From: Pullulanibacillus sp. KACC 23026
Lineage (GTDB): Bacteria > Bacillota > Bacilli > Bacillales > Sporolactobacillaceae
Direction: 5' to 3'
Length of the DNA stretch: 64,000 nucleotides
Assembly (NCBI RefSeq): GCF_029094525.1
Contig: NZ_CP119107.1
Coordinates: 2,604,001 to 2,668,000, forward strand
Shown here one piece after another: positions 44,724 through 54,732 of this stretch. The notes below the pieces were generated by a model that was not told the DNA's origin, made no database searches, and worked only from the letters and a program-made list of their open reading frames with translations. A program made the translations under genes and the position numbers. Positions within the stretch are counted from its first letter, which is position 1, and the number at the start of each line of letters is the position of its first letter.

Positions 44724-46484
44724 TCATTTAAGATTGATTTCACGCACTCGCTTAAGATCTACTTTTGGCTTTCGATCTTCAGTTAACAAACCATTTATCT
44801 CCTGTTGGACATCTGTAATTTGCGTATAGCAATAGCCTACAATATAATCACAATTTTTAATGGCTTGAGTAATAGAATCATAGCGTGCAAAAAACTCTTT
44901 CTCCGTATTCACCTGATTCCCATAACCCCATCCGCTTTCCTCCTTAAAAGCAATACCGCCGTATTCGGAAAGAATAATCGGTTGACCTTTGTATTCGTAT
45001 CCTTTGGCCATGGCATATTTATGATGGTTATGCGTGATTTCATTGGTGACAATCTTTTCCTTATTCGCATATCTCTTTGCAAATAAGTCACCCATTTCTT
45101 CGTAATCATGAAGAGTAATAATATCAGAGATCGTATGCTCCCAGCCATCGTTGACAATGACCGGTCTCATGGAATCCAGGGACTTAGTTAAATAATAGAT
45201 ACTCTCTGTAAAGTGTTGTTGTTTGGTATCAACGAAGATATTTTTAACTCCCCAAGATTCATTAAAAGGTGTCCATGCGATGATTGAAGGATGGTTATAA
45301 TTTTGGCGAACAATATCCAGCCATTCATTTGTGAAATTATGAATAGCTTCATCAGAGAATTCATAAGTCGCTGCCACCTCCGACCAGACTAACAATCCTT
45401 TACGGTCACACCAGTAAAGATAACGGGGATCTTCCACTTTTTGGTGTTTCCGGACACCGTTGAAACCCATTTCTAGTGTTCGATCAATGTCCTCTATAAG
45501 AGCTTCTTCAGATGGTGGGGTTAGATGAGTGTCTCGCCAGTAGCCTTGGTCTAGGATTAGCCTTTGGTAAATGGGGGTATTATTTAACAAGACTTTGCCA
45601 TTTTCAATGGATACCTTACGCATTCCAAAATAGGAAGACACTTGGTCAATCACAGACTCTTTGTCATATAAAGTAAACGTCACATCGTAAAGATTCGGAT
45701 GATCGGGATGCCAAAGCTTAATCCCCCATTCGTCCACTGCACTCGAAATATTTAGTGTCAGTTCTTCCCTAGCACTCTGAATCTCTTGCGAAAAGGTTTT
45801 AACCGGTTGACCATCAAATTCGATGTTTGTTTTTAAACTTAATCCTTTTTTCAGTCCAATACCAGCTAGTTCATAATTAAAAGTAATTGAAGCCGTATCG
45901 ATATCGGGTGTTATCTTAACGGACTTTAGATGCGTGTCATTCACCAATTCCAACCAGACGGTTTGCCAGATCCCCGTCGTCTGTACATACCAACAACCAA
46001 AATTCTCGCCTATCCATCGCTGCTTTCCTCTCGGTTGTGCACGACTCATCGAATCCTCTACTTTGACAATCAATTCATGCTGATCCTCTTCATTCAGATA
46101 ATCGGTTAAATCAAAGAAAAAATGGGTATAGCCACCTTGATGGCTTCCAACAAAACGACCGTCTACCCATACTTTAGTCAAGTAATCGGAGGCATTAAAA
46201 TGCAAGAGAACGCGCTTTTCTTTTGACTCTTCAGGTAGGCCAAAGGTGCGTTTGTACCAAACAAATGGATGAAATGTCTCATCACCAATACCGCTCGCTT
46301 TCGTTTCATATGTAAAGGGAACGATAATTTTTTTATCAAAATGAGCGCCATTAAACCATTTCCTTTTTTCTCCCAGATTCTCATCATCGAAAGCAAAGTC
46401 CCATTCCCCATTTAAATTAACCCAATCATTTCGCGTGAATTGTGGTGTCGGATGGCCTTCATACTTCTTAGATAAGCTTGTCAT
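44724..46484 (-). CDS. Glycoside hydrolase family 2 protein (beta-galactosidase/glucuronidase-like)
   Basis: A 586-residue GH2 enzyme with the usual order: N-terminal jelly-roll sugar-binding domain (NLNGEWDFAFDD, FVWYKRTFGLPEE), immunoglobulin-like domain, and C-terminal TIM barrel. The acid/base glutamate is in WTPFNESWGV (about residue 406) and the nucleophile in ILSEYGGIAF (about 503). It is shorter than LacZ and of the compact 600-residue type. The exact sugar is not evident. No signal peptide is present. It follows an ArsR-type regulator gene by 50 bp and probably shares its transcript. Confidence 0.88.
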   Translation of the reverse strand: MTSLSKKYEGHPTPQFTRNDWVNLNGEWDFAFDDENLGEKRKWFNGAHFDKKIIVPFTYETKASGIGDETFHPFVWYKRTFGLPEESKEKRVLLHFNASDYLTKVWVDGRFVGSHQGGYTHFFFDLTDYLNEEDQHELIVKVEDSMSRAQPRGKQRWIGENFGCWYVQTTGIWQTVWLELVNDTHLKSVKITPDIDTASITFNYELAGIGLKKGLSLKTNIEFDGQPVKTFSQEIQSAREELTLNISSAVDEWGIKLWHPDHPNLYDVTFTLYDKESVIDQVSSYFGMRKVSIENGKVLLNNTPIYQRLILDQGYWRDTHLTPPSEEALIEDIDRTLEMGFNGVRKHQKVEDPRYLYWCDRKGLLVWSEVAATYEFSDEAIHNFTNEWLDIVRQNYNHPSIIAWTPFNESWGVKNIFVDTKQQHFTESIYYLTKSLDSMRPVIVNDGWEHTISDIITLHDYEEMGDLFAKRYANKEKIVTNEITHNHHKYAMAKGYEYKGQPIILSEYGGIAFKEESGWGYGNQVNTEKEFFARYDSITQAIKNCDYIVGYCYTQITDVQQEINGLLTEDRKPKVDLKRVREINLK

Positions 46485-46534
46485 CTGCCGCCTCCTTAAT
46501 AGTTTGTTTAAAATGCCTCACTAACAATCTTCCC

Positions 46535-47503
46535 TTATTGTTTTTTGAGACTGTAATCAAGCCTCATAACAAGATCGGTATCATAGTTGCCAAACCCTTT
46601 TCCAAATAAATTAATCCCCCCATTATTTGCGGCTTCTTTCTTTATCCCTATTCTCACCCTTATATAAGATTCAGACGAAAGATTTAAATCCTTTAATTGA
46701 CAATCTGAGATTTTTCTCCCGTCTATAAAGGTTCCTTCATCATTCACTCGCCAAGTTTTCAAAAGGCCATATTGACTATTCTCAACACCCCACCATGACG
46801 GTGTTAAAACGCCTCGTTCACCGCCAAAATCCCCGGGACTGGTCCAAGTACCAATCTCGATTCCATTCATCCACATCGTTATATCGGATGGCCAATTCTT
46901 ATTATGTAAAGGAGCTTCTGAGCAGATCTCCATGGTTACTTCAACATTCTTTATAGGTGCGCCATAAGGGATTCGCTTTGGAAAACGATACTCGACAAAT
47001 CCGCGGCAAAACCAAATTAATTTCGCATTAACACGCATTGGATCAAAAAAAGAGCCTGGATCATCAAATTCACCTATGATTCCATTTTCATCTAAAAGCC
47101 CGCAAGTCGGGGCAACGTGAGAGTCAAAAAAATGGCCGATTGGCATTTGAACAAGCGAAAAAGGTTCCTCTCTTTTTTCTCCTGCAGGATCCATTTCAAC
47201 CATGATTCTGTTGCATACAGCCGCACAAACCTTTTGAGTCCCCCGCGTACCAGGTATCAATTCGCTTTGAATGAGTTTGGCTTCTTCTAATTTTTTGATA
47301 TTAACCGCTGCCGTTGAGGGTGGGAGATTAAACATTTCCGCTATTTCGTTGACATTCATCGTTTGCTTCAATAATTGCTTAAAAATAGTTAATCTTATAT
47401 CGGTAGACAGCGCTTTCGCAATTTCTAGAAAATCATCGAGGTTCGTTGATAAGACTCGATTAATACTTCCAGATGCCGTTCTTTCAACCTTTAACTCTCC
47501 CAC
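46535..47503 (-). CDS. ArsR-type HTH regulator with large C-terminal domain
   Basis: About 322 residues. The first 100 form a winged helix of the ArsR/HTH_20 type (FLEIAKALSTDIRLTIFKQL, then VNEIAEMFNLPPSTAAVNIKKLEE). The remaining 200 residues are beta-rich (WWGVENSQYGLLKTWRVNDEG) and resemble no small-molecule domain I can name; a glycan- or ligand-sensing role is inferred from the linked GH2 gene. A GTG start at 47503 gives sensible spacing to GAGGTG; another GTG lies 6 bp upstream. A cre-like site lies about 60 bp upstream. It would autoregulate the GH2 operon. Confidence 0.7.
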   Translation of the reverse strand: MGELKVERTASGSINRVLSTNLDDFLEIAKALSTDIRLTIFKQLLKQTMNVNEIAEMFNLPPSTAAVNIKKLEEAKLIQSELIPGTRGTQKVCAAVCNRIMVEMDPAGEKREEPFSLVQMPIGHFFDSHVAPTCGLLDENGIIGEFDDPGSFFDPMRVNAKLIWFCRGFVEYRFPKRIPYGAPIKNVEVTMEICSEAPLHNKNWPSDITMWMNGIEIGTWTSPGDFGGERGVLTPSWWGVENSQYGLLKTWRVNDEGTFIDGRKISDCQLKDLNLSSESYIRVRIGIKKEAANNGGINLFGKGFGNYDTDLVMRLDYSLKKQ

Positions 47504-47559
47504 TCTCACACCTCATTTTTAAAAGACAATAAATATTAATTATTTTAATTTTACTTGAA

Positions 47560-47573
47560 TTATAGCGCTTCCA
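47560..47573. promoter_or_regulatory. cre-like site before the ArsR-GH2 operon
   Basis: On the minus strand TGGAAGCGCTATAA matches 12 of 14 cre positions. The rest of the gap 47510-47815 shows no gene or clear terminator. Confidence 0.45.
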
Positions 47574-47815
47574 ATCATGATCCTCAAGCAACTTGGCGGA
47601 TTCGTTTAAAAAATGACAAAACAATGAGCCTTTTTCATAAAACGATTCCGATGCTTAATCAATTGTAGACTCTTTCATTTAATTTATTTGGAACCAAGAA
47701 CAAAATCGCTAATTGCCATGATCCTCTTCTTCCCAAGTATAGACTTAGTCCATGAGTTTCTCCCGGGAAGAAAGAGGTCCTTTTTAAGGATATCTTCAAA
47801 TATTTTTAGATAAAA

Positions 47816-48658
47816 CTACTTAATCTTTCTGTATAACTTTTGGCCAGTGCTGACGTCTTCGTAATACGTTGCTCGATCGGTGTTATAAAGGGATTCTTTA
47901 TCACCCAATCCTAGGATTCCAAATAAACAGAGACTCTCATAAAAAAGTTCATGAACCCTCTGTTGCAGTGACTTATCGAAATAGATAAGGACATTCCGGC
48001 ATATAATGGCATGGAATTCATTGAATGACCGATCTGTCACAAGATTGTGTTGAGCAAATACGACATTCTTTGTTAAACCCGCATCAAACAACACGCCACT
48101 ATTAGTGACCGTATAATAATCCGAGAAAGCCTTCTTTCCTCCCGCTTTTAAATAATTATTCGTGTATTTTTTCATGTTTTTCAATGGAAAAATTCCAGAT
48201 TTGGCTGCTTTTAAAACATTTGCATTTATATCAGTTGCATAGATTTTAGTTTTATCATAAATGCCTTCTTCTTGGAGCAGCATAGCCATAGAGTAAACCT
48301 CTTCTCCAGTAGAACAGCCAGCATGCCAGATCCTTATTGACGGATACGTCCGTAATAGAGGAATCACTTTTTCTCTAAAATTCAAAAAAAACAAGGGATC
48401 CCTAAACATCTCAGTTACATTAATGGAAAAATCCGCAACAAGCCTTTTTAAACAAGCCGGGTCATGTAGAACTTTCTCTAATAGACCTGTAATACTAGAA
48501 AGCTTTTCAGACTGAACGCGATGCCATATTCTTCTTCTTATGGAGTTATAGGCATAATTTCTATAGTCATAGCCGCACCACTTATATAGCCCTTCTAATA
48601 ATAAATCAATTTCAATTCTCTCAAGTTCAGTATTAGTTGTTCCTGGATAGTCGCTCAT
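47816..48658 (-). CDS. CheR-family protein-glutamate methyltransferase
   Basis: A 280-residue CheR protein. CheR methylates glutamates of chemoreceptors using SAM. The N-terminal helical domain and the SAM-binding core IRIWHAGCSTGEEVYSMAM are clear, followed by YATDINANVLKAAKSG and the family segment IICRNVLIYFDKSLQQR. AAGGAAAG precedes the ATG. No receptor, CheB or flagellar gene is near; instead it follows a hybrid kinase and a GGDEF-EAL protein, so it may modify that kinase or serve a non-chemotaxis pathway (inference). Confidence 0.9.
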   Translation of the reverse strand: MSDYPGTTNTELERIEIDLLLEGLYKWCGYDYRNYAYNSIRRRIWHRVQSEKLSSITGLLEKVLHDPACLKRLVADFSINVTEMFRDPLFFLNFREKVIPLLRTYPSIRIWHAGCSTGEEVYSMAMLLQEEGIYDKTKIYATDINANVLKAAKSGIFPLKNMKKYTNNYLKAGGKKAFSDYYTVTNSGVLFDAGLTKNVVFAQHNLVTDRSFNEFHAIICRNVLIYFDKSLQQRVHELFYESLCLFGILGLGDKESLYNTDRATYYEDVSTGQKLYRKIK

Positions 48659-48881
48659 TTGATCTTTCCTTTAAACAAATTCTTTACATTGGGCTGTTTA
48701 CATACACTTTTTTGTTTTTTTCTCTCGCTTGGATTGCTATTCCCGCAGGACTCTACTCTATGCTTCAAGAGTAAGCGGCGTTAAAGAAACACCAGATATG
48801 CAAGTGTTTCCACTCTCACCAGTTTCTTTAAATCCTCTAAAATAGCAATTTTTTTAGAAAGGAGCCTTAAATTTTCTTTTA

Positions 48882-51800
48882 TCACTGATAAACCCACACT
48901 TTTATTAAAGAGATAAGCTGGTCTGGATCAATGGGTTTAACGATGTAATCTGATGCCCCAACCTCCATGCACTTTTCCCTGTCTTCTTTCATGGCCTTTG
49001 CAGTTAAAGCGATGATAGGCAAATGATTGAGTTGAGGCTGTTCTCTAATTCTCCTGATGGCTTCATATCCATCCATCTCAGGCATCATGATATCCATCAA
49101 AACCAAATCAAACCCATCGTCTTTCTCTAATACTTCTAAGCCTTCTCTACCATTCTCTGCAAAGGTAATGTCGATTCCTTGAATCTCAAGAATACTCGAT
49201 AAGGCATAGACATTTCGGACATCATCATCCACGAGTAGAATCCTTTTTCCTTCAAGACCAGATGCCTTCTTTACTTGTTCTTCAATTTGACCATATTTTT
49301 CTATCTCTTCATTACTTAGTTTTAAGTACATGTCCAGCTCATCTTTTAACCGTTCTGGTGATTGGGCATCTTTAATAATAATAGTGTGAGCATATCTATT
49401 TAATATGATTTCTTCTTTGGTGGTTAAGCTTCTGCCAGTGTAAATAAAGACCTTTAAATTCTCAAAATCACGCTGTAATTTAATTTTTTCAAGTAATTCA
49501 AACCCAGTCATATCCATTAATCCTAAATCCAGGACCATGCAATCATAGGGGTTAACTTTTATCTCTTCGATTGCTTCAGTGCCGGAAGAAACAGCTTTAA
49601 TTATGACATTTTTTTCTCCAATCAATTCCATTAAACTATTGCGTTGTTTGATGTCATCGTCAACAATTATAAGCCTCTTAATGTAACTGTTTGGATGATC
49701 AATTGGGTACTCAGGCAGATTTGAAGGTGCGGATTGAATAACAGGATGCCCTTTAAATTCTTGTACATCACTTGAAGTGTCTTTGGTTACAGCTTTTTTT
49801 ATTTGGCTCAAATCTCTTTCTTCATAGTTATGATTACCAACTTCAAAAGTAAACGTGCTTCCCCTGCCCTCTTCACTCTCTACTCGTACATTTCCGTCTA
49901 AAAGTGTTGCTATTTCGCGACAGATGGATAAGCCTAGACCCGTTCCTCCATATCTTCGACTCATGGTTCCATCTGCTTGTTGAAAGGCCTGAAAAATAAG
50001 GTCCTGCTTATCCTTAGCAATACCTATACCTGTGTCTATAACAGAAAATTGGTATCGATCATTAAACTCTATTTTTAAGGTCACGTCTCCGGCATGTGTA
50101 AACTTAAAAGCGTTTGATAAAAGATTCCTTAAGACCTGTTGCAACCTTTGGAAATCACTGATGATATATTTTGGGAGATTATCAGCTAACACAATATTAA
50201 GAGTAAGTCTTTTTTCATTCGCTACCGGCCTAAACGTACTTTCTACAAAGTCTACTAGATCTTTAATAAAAACTTTACTTGGATTGACATCCATCTTGCC
50301 AGACTCTATTTTGGCAAGGTCAAGGATATCGTTAATAAGAGTTAAGAGATCGATCCCAGATGAATATATCGTTTTGGTAAACTCAATCTGCCTGTCAGAT
50401 AGATTTCCCTCTTGATTTTCTGAAAGTAGTTTAGAAAGAATTAATAAACTATTTAATGGCGTACGGAGTTCATGAGACATGTTAGCCAGGAATTCGGACT
50501 TATATTTAGAACTCAGCATAAGCTGTTTGGCCTTTTCTTCAAGTTCAGCACGGGCTTTCTCAACTTCGCGATTGGTTAATTCGAACTTCCGATTCTGTTC
50601 TTCTAATCCTACTGCTTTTTCTTTTAACTCAGCGTTGATTTGCTCTAATTCTTCCTGTTGAACCTGAAGTTTCTCTTCTGATTGCCTAAGGGCTTGTGTT
50701 TGCTCTTCCAGCTCTTCATTTGTAGCTCTTAGTTCCTCCTGCTGTGTTTGTAATTCTTCCGATTGTGCCTGTACTTCCTCCATTAAAGTTTGAGATTCCT
50801 CAAGTAATCTTGCTAATCGTATTCTGCCCATAGTACTTTCAAAGATGATGCCTAGACCATTGATTAATTCTTCTAAAAACGACTGCTGAGTAAAATTGAA
50901 AGGCTTAAATGTGGCGATTTCTAATACAGCTTTTACATCCTCTTCAAAACAAATCGGAAAAACATAAATAGTATGAGGCGAAGCTTCCCCTAAACCAGAT
51001 CTAACCTGAATATAGTCCGATGGTACATTTGTTAATACGATCGGTTTTTTCTCAAGGGCTGCTTGTCCAATTAGACCTTCCCCAATTTGAAAGACATTCG
51101 TCTGTAGTTGACGATCTTTTAGAGCATAAGATGCTGAAAGTCTAAAGACTGGTTTGGTATCCCTATCATCCATCTCCTTCACATATAATACTGCATGAGA
51201 GGATTCTACTAGTGGAGCTATTTTGGATAGGACAGTTTTAGATAAGGATCCTAGATCGTGCTTTCCGTTTAATTCTGTTGTAATCTCTGCAATATTTGAT
51301 TTGCTCCAAATGAGGTTTTGTTCCTTCTCCATCTGCTCTTCTAGTGATTGCACCATTTTATTAAACGAAATAGCCACTTGATCAATCTCATCATTGGAGG
51401 TAACGGCAACTCTAGTGTTTAGGCCAGTGCTACCATTTGCTACACCACTCATAGTTGTTGAAACTTTATTTATTCGGGTGAGAATGGACCATAGACTTTT
51501 AAAAATAAAGATAATAACAAAAAGAATAGCTGCAAAAGAAATAACACTGCCTATTGCAATTTGCATTTCAAAGTCATGTGAAAGGCGATCTAAGGACGTT
51601 GCCGTTTCATTATCTAGATAACTCGTAAGATTCGAGATAATTTGAAAATAGCTATTTTGAATAGAGCTGCTTTTGTTGTTGATTAATTGAATGGCCTCAG
51701 CCTTTTTACCCTTGCTAATTAGACTTAAGACTTGTGCTTTATAAGCGTTATATTTTACATTAGTTTCTTTAAGACTCTTTACCATTTTTTTTTGTTTAGT

Positions 51801-52106
51801 TGATTGAACGTTTGAATCTAGTAAAGCGATATTCTTATTAATAAGATCGGCTTCTTTTTTTATGTTTAATAATTCTTTATTTCGAGCATCTGCATTGGTT
51901 AATATCACGAGATTTCTTAAACTTACGGCTTCATTTTTTACCTCAATATAAGTTTTTTCAGCTAATAGAGAGGTTTGGTATTTATTTTGGATCATATCGC
52001 TTATTTTATTTAGATTCGCAGATTGTAACCATCCAATCCCAAGTAAAAGTAGTATAAGTACAGGTAACATACTCAGTACAAGTAAAAACCTTGTTTTAAT
52101 TGTCAT
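48882..52106 (-). CDS. Hybrid histidine kinase with GAF domain, long coiled coil and two receivers
   Basis: A 1074-residue membrane kinase. Two helices (about residues 7-27 and 182-203) flank an extracellular helical sensor (4HB/CHASE3-like). Then come HAMP (to about 262), a GAF domain (about 275-425), a Glu/Gln-rich coiled coil (about 430-540), the dimerisation domain with NMSHELRTPLNSL (His near 545), and an ATPase domain with TGIGIAKD and GTGLGLSI. Two receivers follow, with phosphoacceptor aspartates in MVLDLGLMD (about 858) and VLMDIMMPEMDG (about 1002). The first receiver's motif is slightly atypical. CGAGGAG precedes the ATG. It is followed by cheR and preceded by the GGDEF-EAL gene. 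Confidence 0.92.
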   Translation of the reverse strand: MTIKTRFLLVLSMLPVLILLLLGIGWLQSANLNKISDMIQNKYQTSLLAEKTYIEVKNEAVSLRNLVILTNADARNKELLNIKKEADLINKNIALLDSNVQSTKQKKMVKSLKETNVKYNAYKAQVLSLISKGKKAEAIQLINNKSSSIQNSYFQIISNLTSYLDNETATSLDRLSHDFEMQIAIGSVISFAAILFVIIFIFKSLWSILTRINKVSTTMSGVANGSTGLNTRVAVTSNDEIDQVAISFNKMVQSLEEQMEKEQNLIWSKSNIAEITTELNGKHDLGSLSKTVLSKIAPLVESSHAVLYVKEMDDRDTKPVFRLSASYALKDRQLQTNVFQIGEGLIGQAALEKKPIVLTNVPSDYIQVRSGLGEASPHTIYVFPICFEEDVKAVLEIATFKPFNFTQQSFLEELINGLGIIFESTMGRIRLARLLEESQTLMEEVQAQSEELQTQQEELRATNEELEEQTQALRQSEEKLQVQQEELEQINAELKEKAVGLEEQNRKFELTNREVEKARAELEEKAKQLMLSSKYKSEFLANMSHELRTPLNSLLILSKLLSENQEGNLSDRQIEFTKTIYSSGIDLLTLINDILDLAKIESGKMDVNPSKVFIKDLVDFVESTFRPVANEKRLTLNIVLADNLPKYIISDFQRLQQVLRNLLSNAFKFTHAGDVTLKIEFNDRYQFSVIDTGIGIAKDKQDLIFQAFQQADGTMSRRYGGTGLGLSICREIATLLDGNVRVESEEGRGSTFTFEVGNHNYEERDLSQIKKAVTKDTSSDVQEFKGHPVIQSAPSNLPEYPIDHPNSYIKRLIIVDDDIKQRNSLMELIGEKNVIIKAVSSGTEAIEEIKVNPYDCMVLDLGLMDMTGFELLEKIKLQRDFENLKVFIYTGRSLTTKEEIILNRYAHTIIIKDAQSPERLKDELDMYLKLSNEEIEKYGQIEEQVKKASGLEGKRILLVDDDVRNVYALSSILEIQGIDITFAENGREGLEVLEKDDGFDLVLMDIMMPEMDGYEAIRRIREQPQLNHLPIIALTAKAMKEDREKCMEVGASDYIVKPIDPDQLISLIKVWVYQ

Positions 52107-52146
52107 AGTTGGAACTCCTCGGGAGATATATATAGTTATAAGAACT

Positions 52147-54687
52147 TTAATACCTATTTAGGCTTTTTCCTGTTTCAATAATCGTCTGATAGACTTTGGC
52201 CATAGCCTGAAGGCGATCGTTAACAGTTAATTTCCGAAAAATGTTTGTAACATGATTTTTCACTGTATGCTCACTAATAAATAACTCATTAGCAATCTCT
52301 TTATTGTTTAATCCATTTACAATTAATTTAAAGACATCAATTTCTCTTGAAGAAATGGAATAGTCTCTTTGGATAAGGATTAATGCTTTATCTAAAACCT
52401 CTTTATTTTGCTCCAACCCTTCATTGTTTAAATTATTTTCAATTTTAGTAACTTTTTTTAGATAATTATTTCCATCCGCTAAACCATTAACTTTTGGTAC
52501 ATCTGATGTATCCTCTTGGTTGATTACTAAAAGAGCCTTAAAGTCATTAGGTGCTATAGGCGGGCTAAATAAGTAACCTTGAAATTCTTCACACTTATAA
52601 TTTCGTAATATCGTCAATTGTTCTTCTTTTTCTACACCTTCTGCAATAACGGTCATTTCCAAACTATGAGCCAATGAAATAATGGTGGAAACCAAATTAC
52701 AGTCAGAAACAGAATCAGACATGTTTTTAACAAATGATTTATCAATTTTAAGCGCATCCACTCGAAACCTGCTTAAGTAATTAAGTGAGGAGTAGCCGGT
52801 TCCAAAATCATCAATACTTATATGAACCCCTGTTCTTCTTATGTCATTTAAGGTTTTTATAACCGTCTTTTCATTCCCCATAATCACTGATTCAGTTATC
52901 TCGATTTCTAATAAGTGAGGTTTCACCTTCGCTTGAAGAAGAATACGCTGGATCTTATCGATAAGATCTTTTTGTAAAAACTGCTGTGCTGAGAAATTTA
53001 CAGCCATTCGAACGGGCAATAAACCAGCTTCTTGCCAGCTCTTACTCTGTTTGAGTGCTGTCATAAGTACCCATTCCCCTATTGTACTAATCAGTCCAAT
53101 TTCTTCTGCCAAAGGAATAAATTCAGATGGTAATATAAGCCCCCAGATTGGATGATGCCAACGTATCAATGCCTCTGCGCTTTTGACTTCTCCAGTTTTG
53201 ATATCTATTCGCGGTTGATATACAAGCGAAAATTCTTCGTTGTCTATTGCCTTACGCAAATCATTCTTGATTACGAAAGTCTTATAAGATTGAATATTCA
53301 TTCCTGAATGGTACACTTTGCAATTGTTTTTACCTTGCTCTTTTGCACGATACAAAGCTGCATCTGCATTCTTGATTAATGAAAGTGAATCCTCGCCATC
53401 ATACGGAAAAATACTAATTCCTATACAAGTTGTAATAAACAATTCATAGCTATCAATATATATAGGTTCTTTAAATGCCTCGACAAGCCTCTCTGCAATC
53501 TCCAGTGCCTCTTCCCTGTCCGTATCAGGTAAGAGAATATTAAATTCATCTCCGCCTATTCGTGCCAAGAAATCACCATTACGCAAGCAGTCTTTTAACC
53601 TATTAGAAATTTTCTGAAGGAGATGATCGCCAACAATATGACCAAGAGAATCATTAACATATTTAAAATGATCTATATCTAAATACATCATAGCTAATAA
53701 TTGATTAGAGTGTTTGGCTTGATTCAGTTTTGTAACCAATTGATCATTAAAAAATCGCCGATTAGGTAAATGGGTTAACCCATCGTGGTAGGCCATATGC
53801 GTGATTTTTTGTTCATAATCTTTCCTCTTTGTTATATCACGTATCGTACAAGCCATAATGCAGTCTTCCTGGACAAACCTCATTCCAATTTGGATCTCTG
53901 CCGGAAATGTCGTGCCATCCCTCCGAATAGCTGTCACTTCCTTTAAATTCTCATCACCCACCATTATTTCTAAGTTAGAAATGGCTTTTAAAACAGTCTT
54001 GATGTAAGCTAATGAATCTCCACTTTTAAATAATGCATTAATTGTTTTTCCGAGGATTGATTCATCTCTATATTGAAACATCTTCTGAACGGCAGGATTG
54101 ACCTTTAGAATGACACCATCTTTATCAAATATGATCATAGAATCCATTGAAGTGTCACTAATAACGTTAGATAAGGCCTCTGAAATTTGTAGTTGGGAGG
54201 TGGTCTTGGATAACTCTATATTGGTTCTTTTTAATTCCTCAGTCTTTGCAGTCAGGCTTTCTGCTTGTTTAATCAGTCTTTGATTCATTTTATAGATGTC
54301 GATAAAACCTTCAACCTTAGACTTTAGAATAAAAGGATCAACTGGTTTAAGTATGTAATCAATAGCCCCAATGGCATATCCGGTAAATATATGTTCTGAA
54401 TCCATGTTATTTGCTGTAATAAATATAATAGGGACATTCTTTGTTTTTTCACGGGCCTTAATTATTTTGGCAGTCCCAAAGCCGTCGATTCCTGGCATTT
54501 GAACATCTAATAAAATAGTAGCAAAATCATATTTAAGTAGATACTTTAGTCCCTCTTCTCCAGAATAAGCTTTTACAATATTGTAGTCCTCACAATCAAT
54601 AATCGCTTCTAAAGCGAGAAGATTCTCGGGGCGATCATCTATCATTAATATATTTATTTTATCTTCATCTACATAAGAATTGTTCAT
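52147..54687 (-). CDS. REC-PAS-GGDEF-EAL-LuxR HTH fusion protein
   Basis: An 846-residue protein that combines c-di-GMP enzymes with a DNA-binding domain. Order: receiver (about 10-130; NILMIDDRPENLLAL, Asp in ILLDVQMPGIDG), PAS (about 175-285), GGDEF (about 300-460; ARIGGDEFNI with the inhibitory RxxD as RNGD five residues before), EAL (about 475-715; AEALIRWHHP, EITESVI, DDFGTGYSSL, AEGVEKEEQ all intact), and a C-terminal LuxR-type HTH (about 775-838; SREIDVFKLIVNGLNNKEIA, SEHTVKNHVTNIFRKL). Both catalytic domains look active. The ATG at 54687 follows GAGGTGG. It lies 40 bp before the hybrid kinase gene, its likely phosphodonor. The fusion to an HTH is unusual. Confidence 0.92.
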   Translation of the reverse strand: MNNSYVDEDKINILMIDDRPENLLALEAIIDCEDYNIVKAYSGEEGLKYLLKYDFATILLDVQMPGIDGFGTAKIIKAREKTKNVPIIFITANNMDSEHIFTGYAIGAIDYILKPVDPFILKSKVEGFIDIYKMNQRLIKQAESLTAKTEELKRTNIELSKTTSQLQISEALSNVISDTSMDSMIIFDKDGVILKVNPAVQKMFQYRDESILGKTINALFKSGDSLAYIKTVLKAISNLEIMVGDENLKEVTAIRRDGTTFPAEIQIGMRFVQEDCIMACTIRDITKRKDYEQKITHMAYHDGLTHLPNRRFFNDQLVTKLNQAKHSNQLLAMMYLDIDHFKYVNDSLGHIVGDHLLQKISNRLKDCLRNGDFLARIGGDEFNILLPDTDREEALEIAERLVEAFKEPIYIDSYELFITTCIGISIFPYDGEDSLSLIKNADAALYRAKEQGKNNCKVYHSGMNIQSYKTFVIKNDLRKAIDNEEFSLVYQPRIDIKTGEVKSAEALIRWHHPIWGLILPSEFIPLAEEIGLISTIGEWVLMTALKQSKSWQEAGLLPVRMAVNFSAQQFLQKDLIDKIQRILLQAKVKPHLLEIEITESVIMGNEKTVIKTLNDIRRTGVHISIDDFGTGYSSLNYLSRFRVDALKIDKSFVKNMSDSVSDCNLVSTIISLAHSLEMTVIAEGVEKEEQLTILRNYKCEEFQGYLFSPPIAPNDFKALLVINQEDTSDVPKVNGLADGNNYLKKVTKIENNLNNEGLEQNKEVLDKALILIQRDYSISSREIDVFKLIVNGLNNKEIANELFISEHTVKNHVTNIFRKLTVNDRLQAMAKVYQTIIETGKSLNRY

Positions 54688-54732
54688 TCGGTCCACCTCA
54701 TCGTGTCGATTCTCAAAATTAGAAATTTGCAA

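Noticed and set aside
48770-48860. AAAGAAAC / GTTTCTTT inverted repeat after the hybrid kinase as a terminator
   Set aside because: The loop is long, the stem has mismatches and no T run follows on the minus strand.
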